From NCBI GenBank assembly GCA_030429625.1, contig JAUIFA010000004.1:309393-373392 (forward strand): DNA of 64,000 nt. The letters run 5' to 3'. A program made the translations under genes and the position numbers. The notes beneath the pieces were generated by a model. It was given only the letters and a program-made list of their open reading frames with translations. It ran no database searches and had not been told where the DNA came from. The first letter of the stretch is position 1; each line of letters starts with the position of its first letter. Positions 1 to 9,721 of the stretch are shown in pieces. The DNA comes from Alphaproteobacteria bacterium. GTDB lineage: Bacteria > Pseudomonadota > Alphaproteobacteria > Rickettsiales > UBA8987.

Positions 1-1032
1 AAGCATGTAACGTGAATTAAAGCCAATCTCGATGTCGTCTGCGTCGTAATTGACACTCACCGTTTCAGTAGCAGAACCCGATTCCGGACTTTGTGCAGAA
101 AGGGTTAGTGTGCCTGAAGAAAGTGAGAATTTTATCCCACGAGATTTGTCCGTTGAAATGGTGGACACACGATCAACCGCTTGAGTCAAAACAGCAGGGT
201 CAATTTCAAGAATATTGTTGTTTCCTTCCGGAATAACGCGGACATAATCTGGGAATGTCCCATCAACCAATTTGGAAAGGATAGAGATATTGCCAGAGGT
301 GAAGCGAATTTTGCTTTCAGAAAGGGCAATTTCAACATCTGTTCCCTGTTCCCCAAGGAGTTTGTGCAATTCGTTAACGGTTTTGCGTGGGATAATGACC
401 CCAGGCATGCCCTCTGCACCCTTTGGCTGAGCTACTTCGATACGTGCCAGACGGTGACCATCCGTGGCTACGGATTTTAAAAGATTGCCGTCATCATCTT
501 GTGTGGAGTGAAAATAAACACCGTTAAGATAGTACCGGGTTTCTTCAGTGGACATGGCAAAGCGTGATTTTTCAATCAACGTTAGGCACTCATCCGCCGG
601 TAGGGTAAAATGATGCGAAAGATCCCCTTCAGACATGATTGGAAATTCGTCCGATGGCAGATAGGAAATGTTAAATTTTGCACTGCCGCTTTGCACCGTA
701 ATCTGCGAAGAGGCTTCATTGGTTTTGATAGCAATCTGTGAGCCTTCTGGCAATTTTCGTACAATGTCATAAAGTGTTTGTGCAGGAATGGTTAAGGAGC
801 CTTCTGTTTCAATGCTGGCAGAAACCTTTTCCGCTGCCACAATATCCATATCTGTAGCAGTAAGAGTAAGTGCGCCATCTCTAGCATCAAGCTTAATGTT
901 CGAGAGAATAGGCAATGTGTTGCGTTTTTCTACGATACTTTGTAAACGAGCCAGAGATTTTAGTAAAACCACACGCTCAATGGTTAATGCAATAGGGAAA
1001 CCTTCCGCCATTTTTTGTGCCGCCTCAGCCAT
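1..1032 (-). CDS. dnaN: DNA polymerase III subunit beta (sliding clamp), 3' end outside window
   Basis: The minus-strand frame is open from an ATG at 1032 to the window edge (344 codons), so roughly the last 30 residues of a normal clamp of about 375 are missing. The translation begins MAEAAQKMAEGFPIALTIER and contains the family motifs EKRNTLPILSNI near the N-terminus and NYDADDIEIGFNSRYML at the edge. The product encircles DNA and tethers polymerase III and other partners. It carries about 11 more N-terminal residues than most clamps; an AGGA eight bases ahead of the ATG supports this start, although a second in-frame ATG lies at 1011. It follows dnaA by 108 bases on the same strand, the usual dnaA-dnaN order, and probably shares its transcript. 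Confidence 0.95.
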   Translation of the reverse strand, partial: MAEAAQKMAEGFPIALTIERVVLLKSLARLQSIVEKRNTLPILSNIKLDARDGALTLTATDMDIVAAEKVSASIETEGSLTIPAQTLYDIVRKLPEGSQIAIKTNEASSQITVQSGSAKFNISYLPSDEFPIMSEGDLSHHFTLPADECLTLIEKSRFAMSTEETRYYLNGVYFHSTQDDDGNLLKSVATDGHRLARIEVAQPKGAEGMPGVIIPRKTVNELHKLLGEQGTDVEIALSESKIRFTSGNISILSKLVDGTFPDYVRVIPEGNNNILEIDPAVLTQAVDRVSTISTDKSRGIKFSLSSGTLTLSAQSPESGSATETVSVNYDADDIEIGFNSRYML

Positions 1033-1140
1033 GTTGATCCTAAATGTTAATTAACAAATATAATCTTTTATATAGCAGGAATTAACCCTTTGCAAGCAAT
1101 TAAGATGCTATCGCAGAAGCTTTTAAACACAACAACACAG

Positions 1141-2544
1141 CTAACCCTGAATGGTTCGGGTCAAGAGCTGGACATCGTCAGCAATTTCTTTGTTTGTGCT
1201 GCATAATTCATCAATTTTTTTAATAGCATGCATTACGGTTGTGTGGTCTTTACCCCCAAATTTCCGGCCAATTTCCGGTAAGCTGTGGGCGGTAAGTTGC
1301 TTAGAAAGATGCATGGCAATCTGACGTGGACGAGCCACATTGCGTGAGCGGCGTGCCGAATGCATGTCTGAAATGCGGATATTGAAATAGTCAGCGACTT
1401 TCTCTTTTATGTCTTCAATGGTAACATTACGCTGGCTTGTGCGTAATAAATCACGCAAAATAAGCTGCGTGCTTTCAAGGGTAATCTCACGTTTTGTCAG
1501 TTGTGAGTGAGCCACAACCTTATTTAATGCGCCTTCAAGTTCGCGGATGTTGGAGGTAATTTTGCGTGCAAGAAATTCCAATACGTCTTTGGGTACGTCT
1601 ACCTGCATGTTCTCAATTTTTGACTGTAAAATACCCAAGCGCAGCTCAAAAGTTGTGGCGTTGATGTCTGCCACCAGACCCCAACCCAGTCGTGATTTGA
1701 TCCGGTCTTCCATGCCATCAAGATCCGACGGAGAACGATCTCCACTAAGCACAAGCTGCTTGTTATCGTCAATCAGTGCGTTAAAAGTGTGAAAAAATTC
1801 TTCCTGTGTACTGTTTTTACCGCAAATAAACTGGATGTCGTCAATCATCAACACGTCTACCGAACGGAAAATTTCTTTAAAAGATACCACATCCTTATCA
1901 CGCAAGGCTTTGATAAACTGGTACATAAACTTTTCTGCCGAAAGATACATCACCGTACGTTCAGGAGAAAAATTGTTAATGTGATTGGCAATGGCGTGCA
2001 TGAGGTGGGTTTTGCCCAAACCAACCCCACCGTATAAAAATAAAGGGTTGTTGCCAGAAAGAATCTGGTTGGATTCGGCAATGTTACGCGCCGCAGCATG
2101 TGCCAATTCATTGGAAGGGCCAACCACATAACTTTCAAAGGTAAAACGAGGATCTAAGGTTGAAGAACATTGATCAAGAATAATGCTGTTGGTTTTGGTT
2201 TTTGTGTAGTCGTTTATGGTTGTGGTAGTAATTGCCTGCTTGTGTTGTTCGTTCATGCTGAGCGATGCGGAAACTTCTTTAACCACAATCTGTATCCCAG
2301 CAATAGAGGGATCTTCTTGTTGCCATAAAGCTAATATTTCATTACCGTAGTTTTTTTCTATCCAGTCTTTTATAAAGCGGGTGGGGGTAGAAACAATGAT
2401 GCAGCCATTTTCCACAGATTCAAATTTTATTGGTTTTAACCAGCTGTTGTAAGTAGCCTCCCCATGGGCAAAACGTAAGTTGGCATCGACGCGGTTCCAT
2501 ATCTCTTGTATGGGGCTAATTTCTGTGGCATATGCGGTGTCCAT
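1141..2544 (-). CDS. dnaA: Chromosomal replication initiator DnaA
   Basis: AAA+ ATPase that binds DnaA boxes and melts the origin. Numbered from an upstream GTG at 2559 (472 residues), domain I covers about 16-95, a variable linker about 100-135, the AAA+ domain has Walker A GGVGLGKT at 177-184 and Walker B VLMIDD at 236-241, and domain IV ends in the DnaA signature helix-turn-helix [15 protein letters not shown] near 435-449. I prefer the ATG at 2544 (sixth residue of the longer frame), which has a GTGGGG purine run just upstream; the GTG has no ribosome site. Length and domain order are normal. AT-rich non-coding DNA lies upstream and dnaN downstream. Confidence 0.96.
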   Translation of the reverse strand: MDTAYATEISPIQEIWNRVDANLRFAHGEATYNSWLKPIKFESVENGCIIVSTPTRFIKDWIEKNYGNEILALWQQEDPSIAGIQIVVKEVSASLSMNEQHKQAITTTTINDYTKTKTNSIILDQCSSTLDPRFTFESYVVGPSNELAHAAARNIAESNQILSGNNPLFLYGGVGLGKTHLMHAIANHINNFSPERTVMYLSAEKFMYQFIKALRDKDVVSFKEIFRSVDVLMIDDIQFICGKNSTQEEFFHTFNALIDDNKQLVLSGDRSPSDLDGMEDRIKSRLGWGLVADINATTFELRLGILQSKIENMQVDVPKDVLEFLARKITSNIRELEGALNKVVAHSQLTKREITLESTQLILRDLLRTSQRNVTIEDIKEKVADYFNIRISDMHSARRSRNVARPRQIAMHLSKQLTAHSLPEIGRKFGGKDHTTVMHAIKKIDELCSTNKEIADDVQLLTRTIQG

Positions 2545-2559
2545 TAACGGGTACCCCAC

Positions 2560-2961
2560 TGTAAAATAACAATATTTTTAGGCATTTAGTCTCTCTCCCG
2601 GGCCACCCCATTTTATCTCTTATAGCTTAGCGGTTCTGCATTCTTAAAGAAATGTATGATCTTCTCACTTTGGACTGACTAGACTAAGGAGTTTTTTCCT
2701 AAGGTAAATAAAATTTATGCATATTTTTTAAAAAAGTTTTGTTGACAGACGATAGGTCGCGGAAGTGCTAGAAAAAATTTTTCCAAGAAATTTTTTAATT
2801 TTATTGAGTAATTTTTGGCATAATTTTTGGGGGTAGAACACTATACAATATATGGTGTTATGTCATCTAAATCATACCATATATTCTACTATCAAGAAAA
2901 GAGTGTTATGTGGATATTTTATAAACCACAGGTGGAGTTCAGAATTTTTTATGTCAAAAAA
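2560..2961. other. AT-rich intergenic region between dnaA and ppa; possible origin element
   Basis: About 400 bases without a gene. Visible content: A/T runs at 2770-2830 (alternating oligo-A and oligo-T, a plausible unwinding element), a near-consensus DnaA box TGTGGATAT at 2909-2917 (one mismatch to TGTGGATAA), a weaker inverted candidate at about 2922-2930 (two mismatches), and a perfect 10-base inverted repeat at 2847-2885. This is suggestive but thin: alphaproteobacterial origins often lie away from dnaA and a true origin normally carries more boxes. The region must in any case hold the dnaA promoter. Confidence 0.35.
2847..2885. repeat. Perfect 10-base inverted repeat with 19-base spacer
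   Basis: AATATATGGT at 2847-2856 is mirrored by ACCATATATT at 2876-2885. The arms are too AT-rich, and not followed by a T-run on either strand, to be a convincing terminator. It could be an operator or an origin-binding element, as it sits beside the DnaA-box-like sequence at 2909. Confidence 0.6.
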
Positions 2962-3513
2962 CTATTCGATGTCTCCGTCAGGATAATCTTTTTTGTAAGC
3001 GGCAATGGCATCGAGAATAATGGCTTCGGCTTTGGCAGTGTTTTCCCAGCCGATAATTTTGACAAACTTGCCGTCTTCTAAGTCTTTGTAATGGGCAAAG
3101 AAATGGGAAATTTGCTTCAAAAGAATGTCAGGCAAGTCACTATATTCATAAATATTATCGTAGAATGGATGCAGCTCTGAAACGGGCACGGCAAGAATCT
3201 TCTCATCCATTCCGGCTTCGTCTTCCATTAATAGCACGCCTACCGGACGACTTCGTAAGATGGCTCCGGCCTGTATAGGATAATTAGTCACCACGAGTAC
3301 ATCTATTGGATCTCCATCGCCGGAAAGAGTGTGTGGAACAAAGCCATAATTACACGGATAATGCATGGAGGTGTGAAGAAAGCGGTCAACATAAAGCGAT
3401 CCGGACGCTTTATCCATTTCGTATTTAACAGGATTGTCTCCCATAGGAACTTCAACGACAACATTGAGATCACTGGGAGGGTTTATGCCTGTGGGCAACA
3501 GGTTAATACGCAT
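2962..3513 (-). CDS. ppa: Inorganic pyrophosphatase, family I
   Basis: Soluble cytoplasmic enzyme hydrolysing pyrophosphate to two phosphates, pulling nucleic-acid and protein synthesis forward. The family signature DGDPIDVLVV supplies the Mg2+-binding aspartates, and PCNYGFVPHTL precedes it as in other family I enzymes. The frame opens five codons earlier (3528), but GGA sits six bases ahead of the ATG at 3513, and MRINLLPTGINPPSDLNVV matches the usual family N-terminus, so I take 3513 (183 residues, normal length). It stands alone, divergent from hpnE. The window also encodes a membrane pyrophosphatase (hppA), so two independent PPi-consuming routes exist. Confidence 0.95.
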   Translation of the reverse strand: MRINLLPTGINPPSDLNVVVEVPMGDNPVKYEMDKASGSLYVDRFLHTSMHYPCNYGFVPHTLSGDGDPIDVLVVTNYPIQAGAILRSRPVGVLLMEDEAGMDEKILAVPVSELHPFYDNIYEYSDLPDILLKQISHFFAHYKDLEDGKFVKIIGWENTAKAEAIILDAIAAYKKDYPDGDIE

Positions 3514-3562
3514 AGTGTTTCCATACATTTTGGTTAATTTGCCTGCTTGTATAGGCGGATTA

Positions 3563-3591
3563 TTGTCAAAGTCAACTATTTACTCTATAGC
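3563..3591 (+). promoter_or_regulatory. Putative sigma70-type promoter for hpnE
   Basis: TTGTCA at 3563-3568, a 17-base spacer, and TATAGC at 3586-3591. Transcription would begin near 3598, only about 9 bases before the ATG at 3607, implying a very short leader and arguing against the upstream in-frame start at 3547. Confidence 0.45.
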
Positions 3592-3606
3592 TATGTAGTT
3601 GAAATT

Positions 3607-4866
3607 ATGTTGCGAGGGCGTGTGTCGGATTCGATTACATACATTATAGGAGCAGGGGTCTCTGGTTTGTCTGCGGCGGTGTGTCTGGTTGATAAGGGAG
3701 CAGATGTGCGTCTCTATGAGGCCGCACCGTTTGCCGGAGGGCGGTGCCGTTCCTATGTTGATGGCCAGCTTGGTTGTGAACTTGATAATGGCAACCATTT
3801 GTTGTTAGGAGCCAATAAAGAGGCGTTGAAGCTTATAAAACATCTTGGAGTAAGAGAGAAATTTTTCTGTCCAGATTCAGGTGTGGAATTTATTGATATT
3901 GAACAAGGGACGCGTTGGAACATTACCCCCCAAACATTTTTGCGCTCTAGGCAGATGATTCCCGATGCTCATGTTCAGGATTATATTCACTCCTTGTCAC
4001 TGTTGTTTTCATCCGATCATCACACAGTTGGACAAAGAGTGGCGGACAGTGGTGTGTTGTATCGACGTTTGTGGAACCCGTTGACCGTCAGCTTACTAAA
4101 CACTCCTACCATGATGGCATCGGCAACCTATTTGCGAGACATCATGTTAAAACTATTCTTTGGCGGGCATAAAGCCCTAAGGCCGTATGTGCCAAAAATA
4201 TCTTGGGCAGACAGCCTCATCCACCCTGCCATAGAGTATGTTCAAAAACGTGGCGCAGAGATTCATTACAATAAGTTGGTGAATAAAATTGGGCTGCATC
4301 ACAACAGAATTACCTTGCTGCGTTTTGCGGATCAGGAAATAAAAATCCGTGAGCATGATAAAGTTATTCTGGCCGTTAATCCTTCTACAGCTAAAAAATT
4401 GTTGCCGGATATTGATATGCCAGATCAACATAACGCCATTATAAATGTGCATTTTTATGCACCAAAGCTGGCAGAAAAATTGCGAGAAGAAGAAAAATAT
4501 TTCTGGGGCATCGTTGGTGGTGATGTGGAATGGTTCTTTGTTAAAGATCAAGTAATTTCGAGCACCACAAGCGCTGCCAACGAAGAGTTGTTGGCCTTGC
4601 CACAGGAAGAACTGGCAAAAAGAATATGGAAAAATTTGCAATTATCCTTGGACATAGAATTAAAAATTCCGCCTTATCGAGTATTGACTGAGAAGCGTGC
4701 AACATTTTCTTGTACGCCAGAGATGAACAAAATTCGTCCGGACAACCGCACTTCTTATCAAGGGCTGATACTTGCGGGGGACTACACAAATACAGGATTG
4801 CCAGCAACCATCGAAGGTGCTATTATTTCGGGGAAAAAGGCAGCATCATTAGTAGTAAAAGGATAG
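3607..4866 (+). CDS. hpnE: HpnE-like squalene-associated FAD-dependent desaturase
   Basis: Amine-oxidase-fold flavoprotein; HpnE converts hydroxysqualene to squalene in the HpnC-HpnD-HpnE route to hopanoids. Near the start is the dinucleotide motif IIGAGVSGLSAAVCLVDKG, followed by an EAAPFAGGRCRS segment and DNGNHLLLGA, which corresponds to the DNGQHxLLG motif of HpnE. The C-terminus has the FAD-contacting LAGDYTNTGLPATIEGAI. Length about 419 residues is normal. The frame is open from 3547, but a promoter-like sequence at 3563-3591 makes 3607 more likely. HpnC and HpnD are not in the window; hpnE here is followed after 6 bases by an unrelated membrane protein. A carotenoid desaturase relative is the alternative. 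Confidence 0.82.
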   Translation: MLRGRVSDSITYIIGAGVSGLSAAVCLVDKGADVRLYEAAPFAGGRCRSYVDGQLGCELDNGNHLLLGANKEALKLIKHLGVREKFFCPDSGVEFIDIEQGTRWNITPQTFLRSRQMIPDAHVQDYIHSLSLLFSSDHHTVGQRVADSGVLYRRLWNPLTVSLLNTPTMMASATYLRDIMLKLFFGGHKALRPYVPKISWADSLIHPAIEYVQKRGAEIHYNKLVNKIGLHHNRITLLRFADQEIKIREHDKVILAVNPSTAKKLLPDIDMPDQHNAIINVHFYAPKLAEKLREEEKYFWGIVGGDVEWFFVKDQVISSTTSAANEELLALPQEELAKRIWKNLQLSLDIELKIPPYRVLTEKRATFSCTPEMNKIRPDNRTSYQGLILAGDYTNTGLPATIEGAIISGKKAASLVVKG

Positions 4867-4872
4867 ACTCCA

Positions 4873-5412
4873 TTGGCCGAAGCACAAAGCAAAGAAGACG
4901 GTCTGAGGCAGATTGCCCAGATGCGTGCCGAACACCGCCAGAAGGTCGCTGACCTGAAGAAAAAGCGTTTTTCCCGCTTGTTGACCAACATGCTTTTGGT
5001 CATTGTATTTTTGACTTTTTCAGGCGTGGGTTTAGCATCGGTAGGATACATGCAGGTATTTATGTTTGTGGCGGTAGGGTTACTGCCGGGCATGGCCGCA
5101 TTGATCACCGACAGTCGCCCTGGGCGGTTTGCCTCCAAAACCATTATTGCGTTTAATCTTTCAGGGATGACACCGCATCTGGCCTCCATCGGCTATAGTG
5201 GTTCGCCCAACCAGACGGCACTTGCCATTATGAGAGAGTTGGAGACATGGACCTTGGTGTATGGCTTTGCCGGTTTTGGCTGGGTTCTGGTGTTTCTTAT
5301 CCCCCACATTGCGGCGTTGTATCTTGAGGTTAAGGCCACCTACACCATTAAAAAACTTGAAGAATTCAAAAATGCTCTGGCGGATGAATGGGGGGATAAA
5401 GTAAAAAAGTAA
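4873..5412 (+). CDS. Small membrane protein of unknown function
   Basis: About 179 residues: a charged N-terminus (residues 1-35), then hydrophobic stretches near 36-57 and 59-78, a conserved-looking loop with DSRPGRFASKTI, and a third long hydrophobic stretch near 132-155, ending in a basic C-terminal tail (KKLEEFKNALADEWGDKVKK). I do not recognise the family. The start is a TTG at 4873 with AGGA nine bases ahead; an in-frame ATG at 4921 is the alternative and would remove part of the charged tail. It follows hpnE by 6 bases, so it is probably co-transcribed with it and may act at the membrane. Confidence 0.7.
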   Translation: MAEAQSKEDGLRQIAQMRAEHRQKVADLKKKRFSRLLTNMLLVIVFLTFSGVGLASVGYMQVFMFVAVGLLPGMAALITDSRPGRFASKTIIAFNLSGMTPHLASIGYSGSPNQTALAIMRELETWTLVYGFAGFGWVLVFLIPHIAALYLEVKATYTIKKLEEFKNALADEWGDKVKK

Positions 5413-5431
5413 AAAATTTTCTTTAACAACC

Positions 5432-5460
5432 CTTGATTCGTTTATTTTCTCTCTTATATA
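5432..5460 (+). promoter_or_regulatory. Putative RpoH (sigma32) heat-shock promoter for groESL
   Basis: CTTG at 5432-5435, a spacer of exactly 17 bases, then CTTATATA at 5453-5460. This fits the alphaproteobacterial heat-shock consensus CTTG-N17-CYTATNT. It lies about 47 bases ahead of the groES start. No CIRCE inverted repeat (TTAGCACTC-N9-GAGTGCTAA), the other common groE control element in this class, is visible here. Confidence 0.65.
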
Positions 5461-5506
5461 GCCATTAACATTTATGTTTTTGTACAGTAAACTTATGGAG
5501 AGAAAG

Positions 5507-5797
5507 ATGAAGTTTAAACCATTACATGACCGTGTTCTTGTACGTCGTTTAGAAGAAGAGACTAAGACTGCTGGTGGCATTATTATTCCCGACAACGCGA
5601 AGGAAAAGCCAACACGTGGGCAGATTGTTGCTGTGGGTGCGGGTGTGCGTGATGATTCGGGCAAGGTAGCGCCTCTGGAAGTTAAAGAAGGCGACCAAGT
5701 GCTTTTCGGTAAATGGGGCGGACAAGAAGTCAAAATTGACGGCGAAGAGCTGTTGATTATGAAAGAATCCGACATTCTTGGTGTGATCGCTGCTTAA
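5507..5797 (+). CDS. groES: Co-chaperonin GroES (Hsp10)
   Basis: Heptameric lid of the GroEL chamber. The 96-residue product begins [19 protein letters not shown], has the mobile-loop region around [18 protein letters not shown], and ends [10 protein letters not shown], all typical. The frame is open from 5474, but GGAGAG directly precedes the ATG at 5507 and the family N-terminus starts there. It lies 58 bases ahead of groEL, forming the classical operon, apparently under a sigma32-type promoter at 5432-5460. Confidence 0.97.
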   Translation: MKFKPLHDRVLVRRLEEETKTAGGIIIPDNAKEKPTRGQIVAVGAGVRDDSGKVAPLEVKEGDQVLFGKWGGQEVKIDGEELLIMKESDILGVIAA

Positions 5798-5837
5798 GGG
5801 CAGGATACGTTCCTCAAACAAATACAACAAAATTTAG

Positions 5838-7502
<1,665 letters not shown>

Positions 7503-7529
7503 AACCATCCCACCATCATACTATAAAGA

Positions 7530-7561
7530 AAGGGCGGTTTATGTAACCGCCCTTTTGTTTT
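7530..7561. terminator. Bidirectional intrinsic terminator between groEL and the DHH gene
   Basis: Perfect 10-base stem AAGGGCGGTT (7530-7539) / AACCGCCCTT (7545-7554) with a 5-base loop. T-rich tracts follow on the plus strand (TTGTTTT) and, read in reverse, on the minus strand (TTTCTTTAT). It can serve both converging genes. Confidence 0.88.
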
Positions 7562-7565
7562 ATGT

Positions 7566-8720
7566 TTATTTTCCTAAAGAGGAAGAAGGTAGATCATCCT
7601 GAACATCTGGGCGCATAAAGTTAGCCAGATTAAACCCTTTGACCGTCCCGCTAAGTTCGTTAAGGATTTTACTGTGGGTGGCAATACGCTTGTCTAGAAT
7701 ATGCTCCCATTCCGGAGCGCTAAAATGCATCGCAGCTGCATCATGTCGGCCACCAGCATTGAGCTCTTTACCACCAAAATGTTCCCATAATCTCACAGAG
7801 TGAGTGCTTAAGTCTAAATTGGCGAATGGTTCTGCCTGATGCGGATTTTTTCGTATGCTGATGCTTCCCTTTCCATCGTCACGGTCTACGGCAACTAGCA
7901 CCACCGGTGCTTCAGGGAACATATCATAAAATACTGGCCATAAGGTGCGGGGAAACATCTTATCTTTTCCAATGTCATACAACATAAATGGGCGGACATG
8001 AAGAATAGGAATCTCGGTTTCTCTTCCATCAATTCCGGGGCCAGGAATGCCCTTTACTACACTTAGTGCTCGGTTGGAAATGCGAATATCGCGTTGTAAT
8101 AATTCTGCGCCTACAGCAATGGTTTCTTCCCGACTAATTTCTAACATCTTATCAAGAAACCTAAAAAATTCTAGGCGATCATATCCTGGTTGGTTGTCAA
8201 TCAAGGCCGATATTTTGGTAATGTCGGAATCTATCGGGTTGGTATGAACCGCACCCAAATCAATGTCGGCAATGGCCTGTAAAAACCAGTAGCGTGGATC
8301 TTCAAGTAGTTTTGGGTTCAGCATTGTGGCAGTCAATGTGGTTCCAGCCATGCCGTGTTCGTCGTTAAAAATGATGTTAGCATTGGTACCTTTTAAGCCA
8401 GCTATTTTTTCTACTGCGTCGCGGGCAGAAGGGTGATGGTCAAGAATGGTTAGAGATTTGGGGCGCGATGTATCCACCAGAACCTCAAATAATTCAAATG
8501 GAGGAGTAATATCAACAAAAAGTACATCCGTGTTTTTATCAAGTTTATTCAGATGTTCCAGTAATACATCATGCGTGTTGTAATGTGGCAGGGCAATAAA
8601 TTCTGCGTTTTTTCCCCGATTTAAGGTTTGGTCTATTACCCAGGCAGAGGTTAAGCCGTCTTTGCAATTAGCATGATAAAAAACAACGGCCTTATGTTCA
8701 ATCTGTGTGGGTATTTTCAT
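7566..8720 (-). CDS. DHH-family phosphoesterase
   Basis: 384-residue protein of the DHH phosphoesterase superfamily (relatives cleave pppApp-type nucleotides, short oligonucleotides or polyphosphates with Mn2+). Visible metal-binding motifs: HANCKDGLTSAW near residues 16-27, DVLFVDITPP at 65-74 and the name-giving DHH at 94-96 within LTILDHHPSA. The C-terminal part has GGRHDAAAMHF, resembling the DHHA1 substrate-binding GGGHxxAAG motif. This type is neither RecJ (too short, different order) nor the NrnA type by eye, so the substrate is open. A GGGA ribosome site precedes the ATG. It is a single-gene unit, convergent with groEL. Confidence 0.85.
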   Translation of the reverse strand: MKIPTQIEHKAVVFYHANCKDGLTSAWVIDQTLNRGKNAEFIALPHYNTHDVLLEHLNKLDKNTDVLFVDITPPFELFEVLVDTSRPKSLTILDHHPSARDAVEKIAGLKGTNANIIFNDEHGMAGTTLTATMLNPKLLEDPRYWFLQAIADIDLGAVHTNPIDSDITKISALIDNQPGYDRLEFFRFLDKMLEISREETIAVGAELLQRDIRISNRALSVVKGIPGPGIDGRETEIPILHVRPFMLYDIGKDKMFPRTLWPVFYDMFPEAPVVLVAVDRDDGKGSISIRKNPHQAEPFANLDLSTHSVRLWEHFGGKELNAGGRHDAAAMHFSAPEWEHILDKRIATHSKILNELSGTVKGFNLANFMRPDVQDDLPSSSLGK

Positions 8721-8863
8721 AGAATATTCCCTTTTTGTAAGAAGCTATAATGGACAACGTTCTATTCACTATAAGCACTAAAAGTAAAAAAAGTGTTAAG
8801 AGAAACAATGTTTATTAAATTAATATAGCCAAAAGGAAGCTTGATGCTTATAATCACCGGATT

Positions 8864-9721
8864 ATGACCCATACAAAAGAATACATACTCTCATTTTCAT
8901 GTGACGATAAGCCGGGAATTGTGGCGGCGGTTTCGGGTTTTCTGGCCGAACATGATGCCAACATTATTGAATCTCAACAATATGGTGACCAAGAAGCACA
9001 ACGCTTTTTTATGCGTGTGGAATTTACGGTGGGAGATTTTCAAGATCGGGAGCGGATCAAATCACTTTTCGTCTCCATTGCAGAAACATTTGGCATGCAA
9101 TGGGACATTTATAATACTGAATATAAGCCTAAAGTTTTGATTGCGGTGTCTAAAGATGGCCATTGCTTTGCTCACCTTCTTCACCATTATTTTACCGGCA
9201 ATCTGCCTATTGAGATTGTTGGGGTGGTGTCGAACCATACGGATTTACAAGAAATGGCCGATTGGCACAAGTTGAAATTCTACCATCTGCCTATTACGCC
9301 GGAAACTAAGTTGGAGCAGGAGGGCGAATTCATTAAGATTGTCAATGACACCGGTGCGGATCTAGTGGTATTAGCACGTTACATGCAAGTGCTTTCGGAC
9401 GGTTTATGTGCTAAGCTTAAAGGTCGGTGTATTAACATTCATCACTCCTTTCTGCCGGGATTTAAGGGCGCAAACCCTTACAGACAGGCTCATGATCGTG
9501 GAGTGAAAATCATTGGTGCGACGGCGCATTATGTCACGTCAGATCTTGATGAAGGCCCAATTATTGAGCAGGAAGTGATTCGGGTGGATCATAGCAAATC
9601 CCCCAAACAACTAAAATCACTCGGACAGGACATTGAAAGTCAGGTATTGACCCGCGCAGTCAAATACCACATTGAGCATCGTGTGTTGCTAAACGGGAAC
9701 AAAACCGTAATATTTAATTAA
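8864..9721 (+). CDS. purU: Formyltetrahydrofolate deformylase
   Basis: Hydrolyses 10-formyltetrahydrofolate to formate and tetrahydrofolate, balancing the one-carbon pool and feeding formate to purine synthesis. Residues 1-80 are an ACT regulatory domain (LSFSCDDKPGIVAAVSGFLA), followed by the formyltransferase fold with the catalytic region INIHHSFLPGFKGANPY and the GATAHYVTSDLDEGPII loop. The 285-residue length is normal. Its stop codon overlaps the stop of the convergent ATPase gene by 3-4 bases. No purine genes are adjacent; purF is about 41 kb away. Confidence 0.95.
   Translation: MTHTKEYILSFSCDDKPGIVAAVSGFLAEHDANIIESQQYGDQEAQRFFMRVEFTVGDFQDRERIKSLFVSIAETFGMQWDIYNTEYKPKVLIAVSKDGHCFAHLLHHYFTGNLPIEIVGVVSNHTDLQEMADWHKLKFYHLPITPETKLEQEGEFIKIVNDTGADLVVLARYMQVLSDGLCAKLKGRCINIHHSFLPGFKGANPYRQAHDRGVKIIGATAHYVTSDLDEGPIIEQEVIRVDHSKSPKQLKSLGQDIESQVLTRAVKYHIEHRVLLNGNKTVIFN

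Noticed and set aside
5161..5775. A 204-codon minus-strand open frame across the membrane-protein and groES genes
   Set aside because: It runs antisense to two well-supported plus-strand genes and shows no domain; an opposite-strand shadow.
7530..7561. A possible CRISPR or repeat element at the groEL hairpin
   Set aside because: It is a single inverted repeat with T-tracts, which is an intrinsic terminator.
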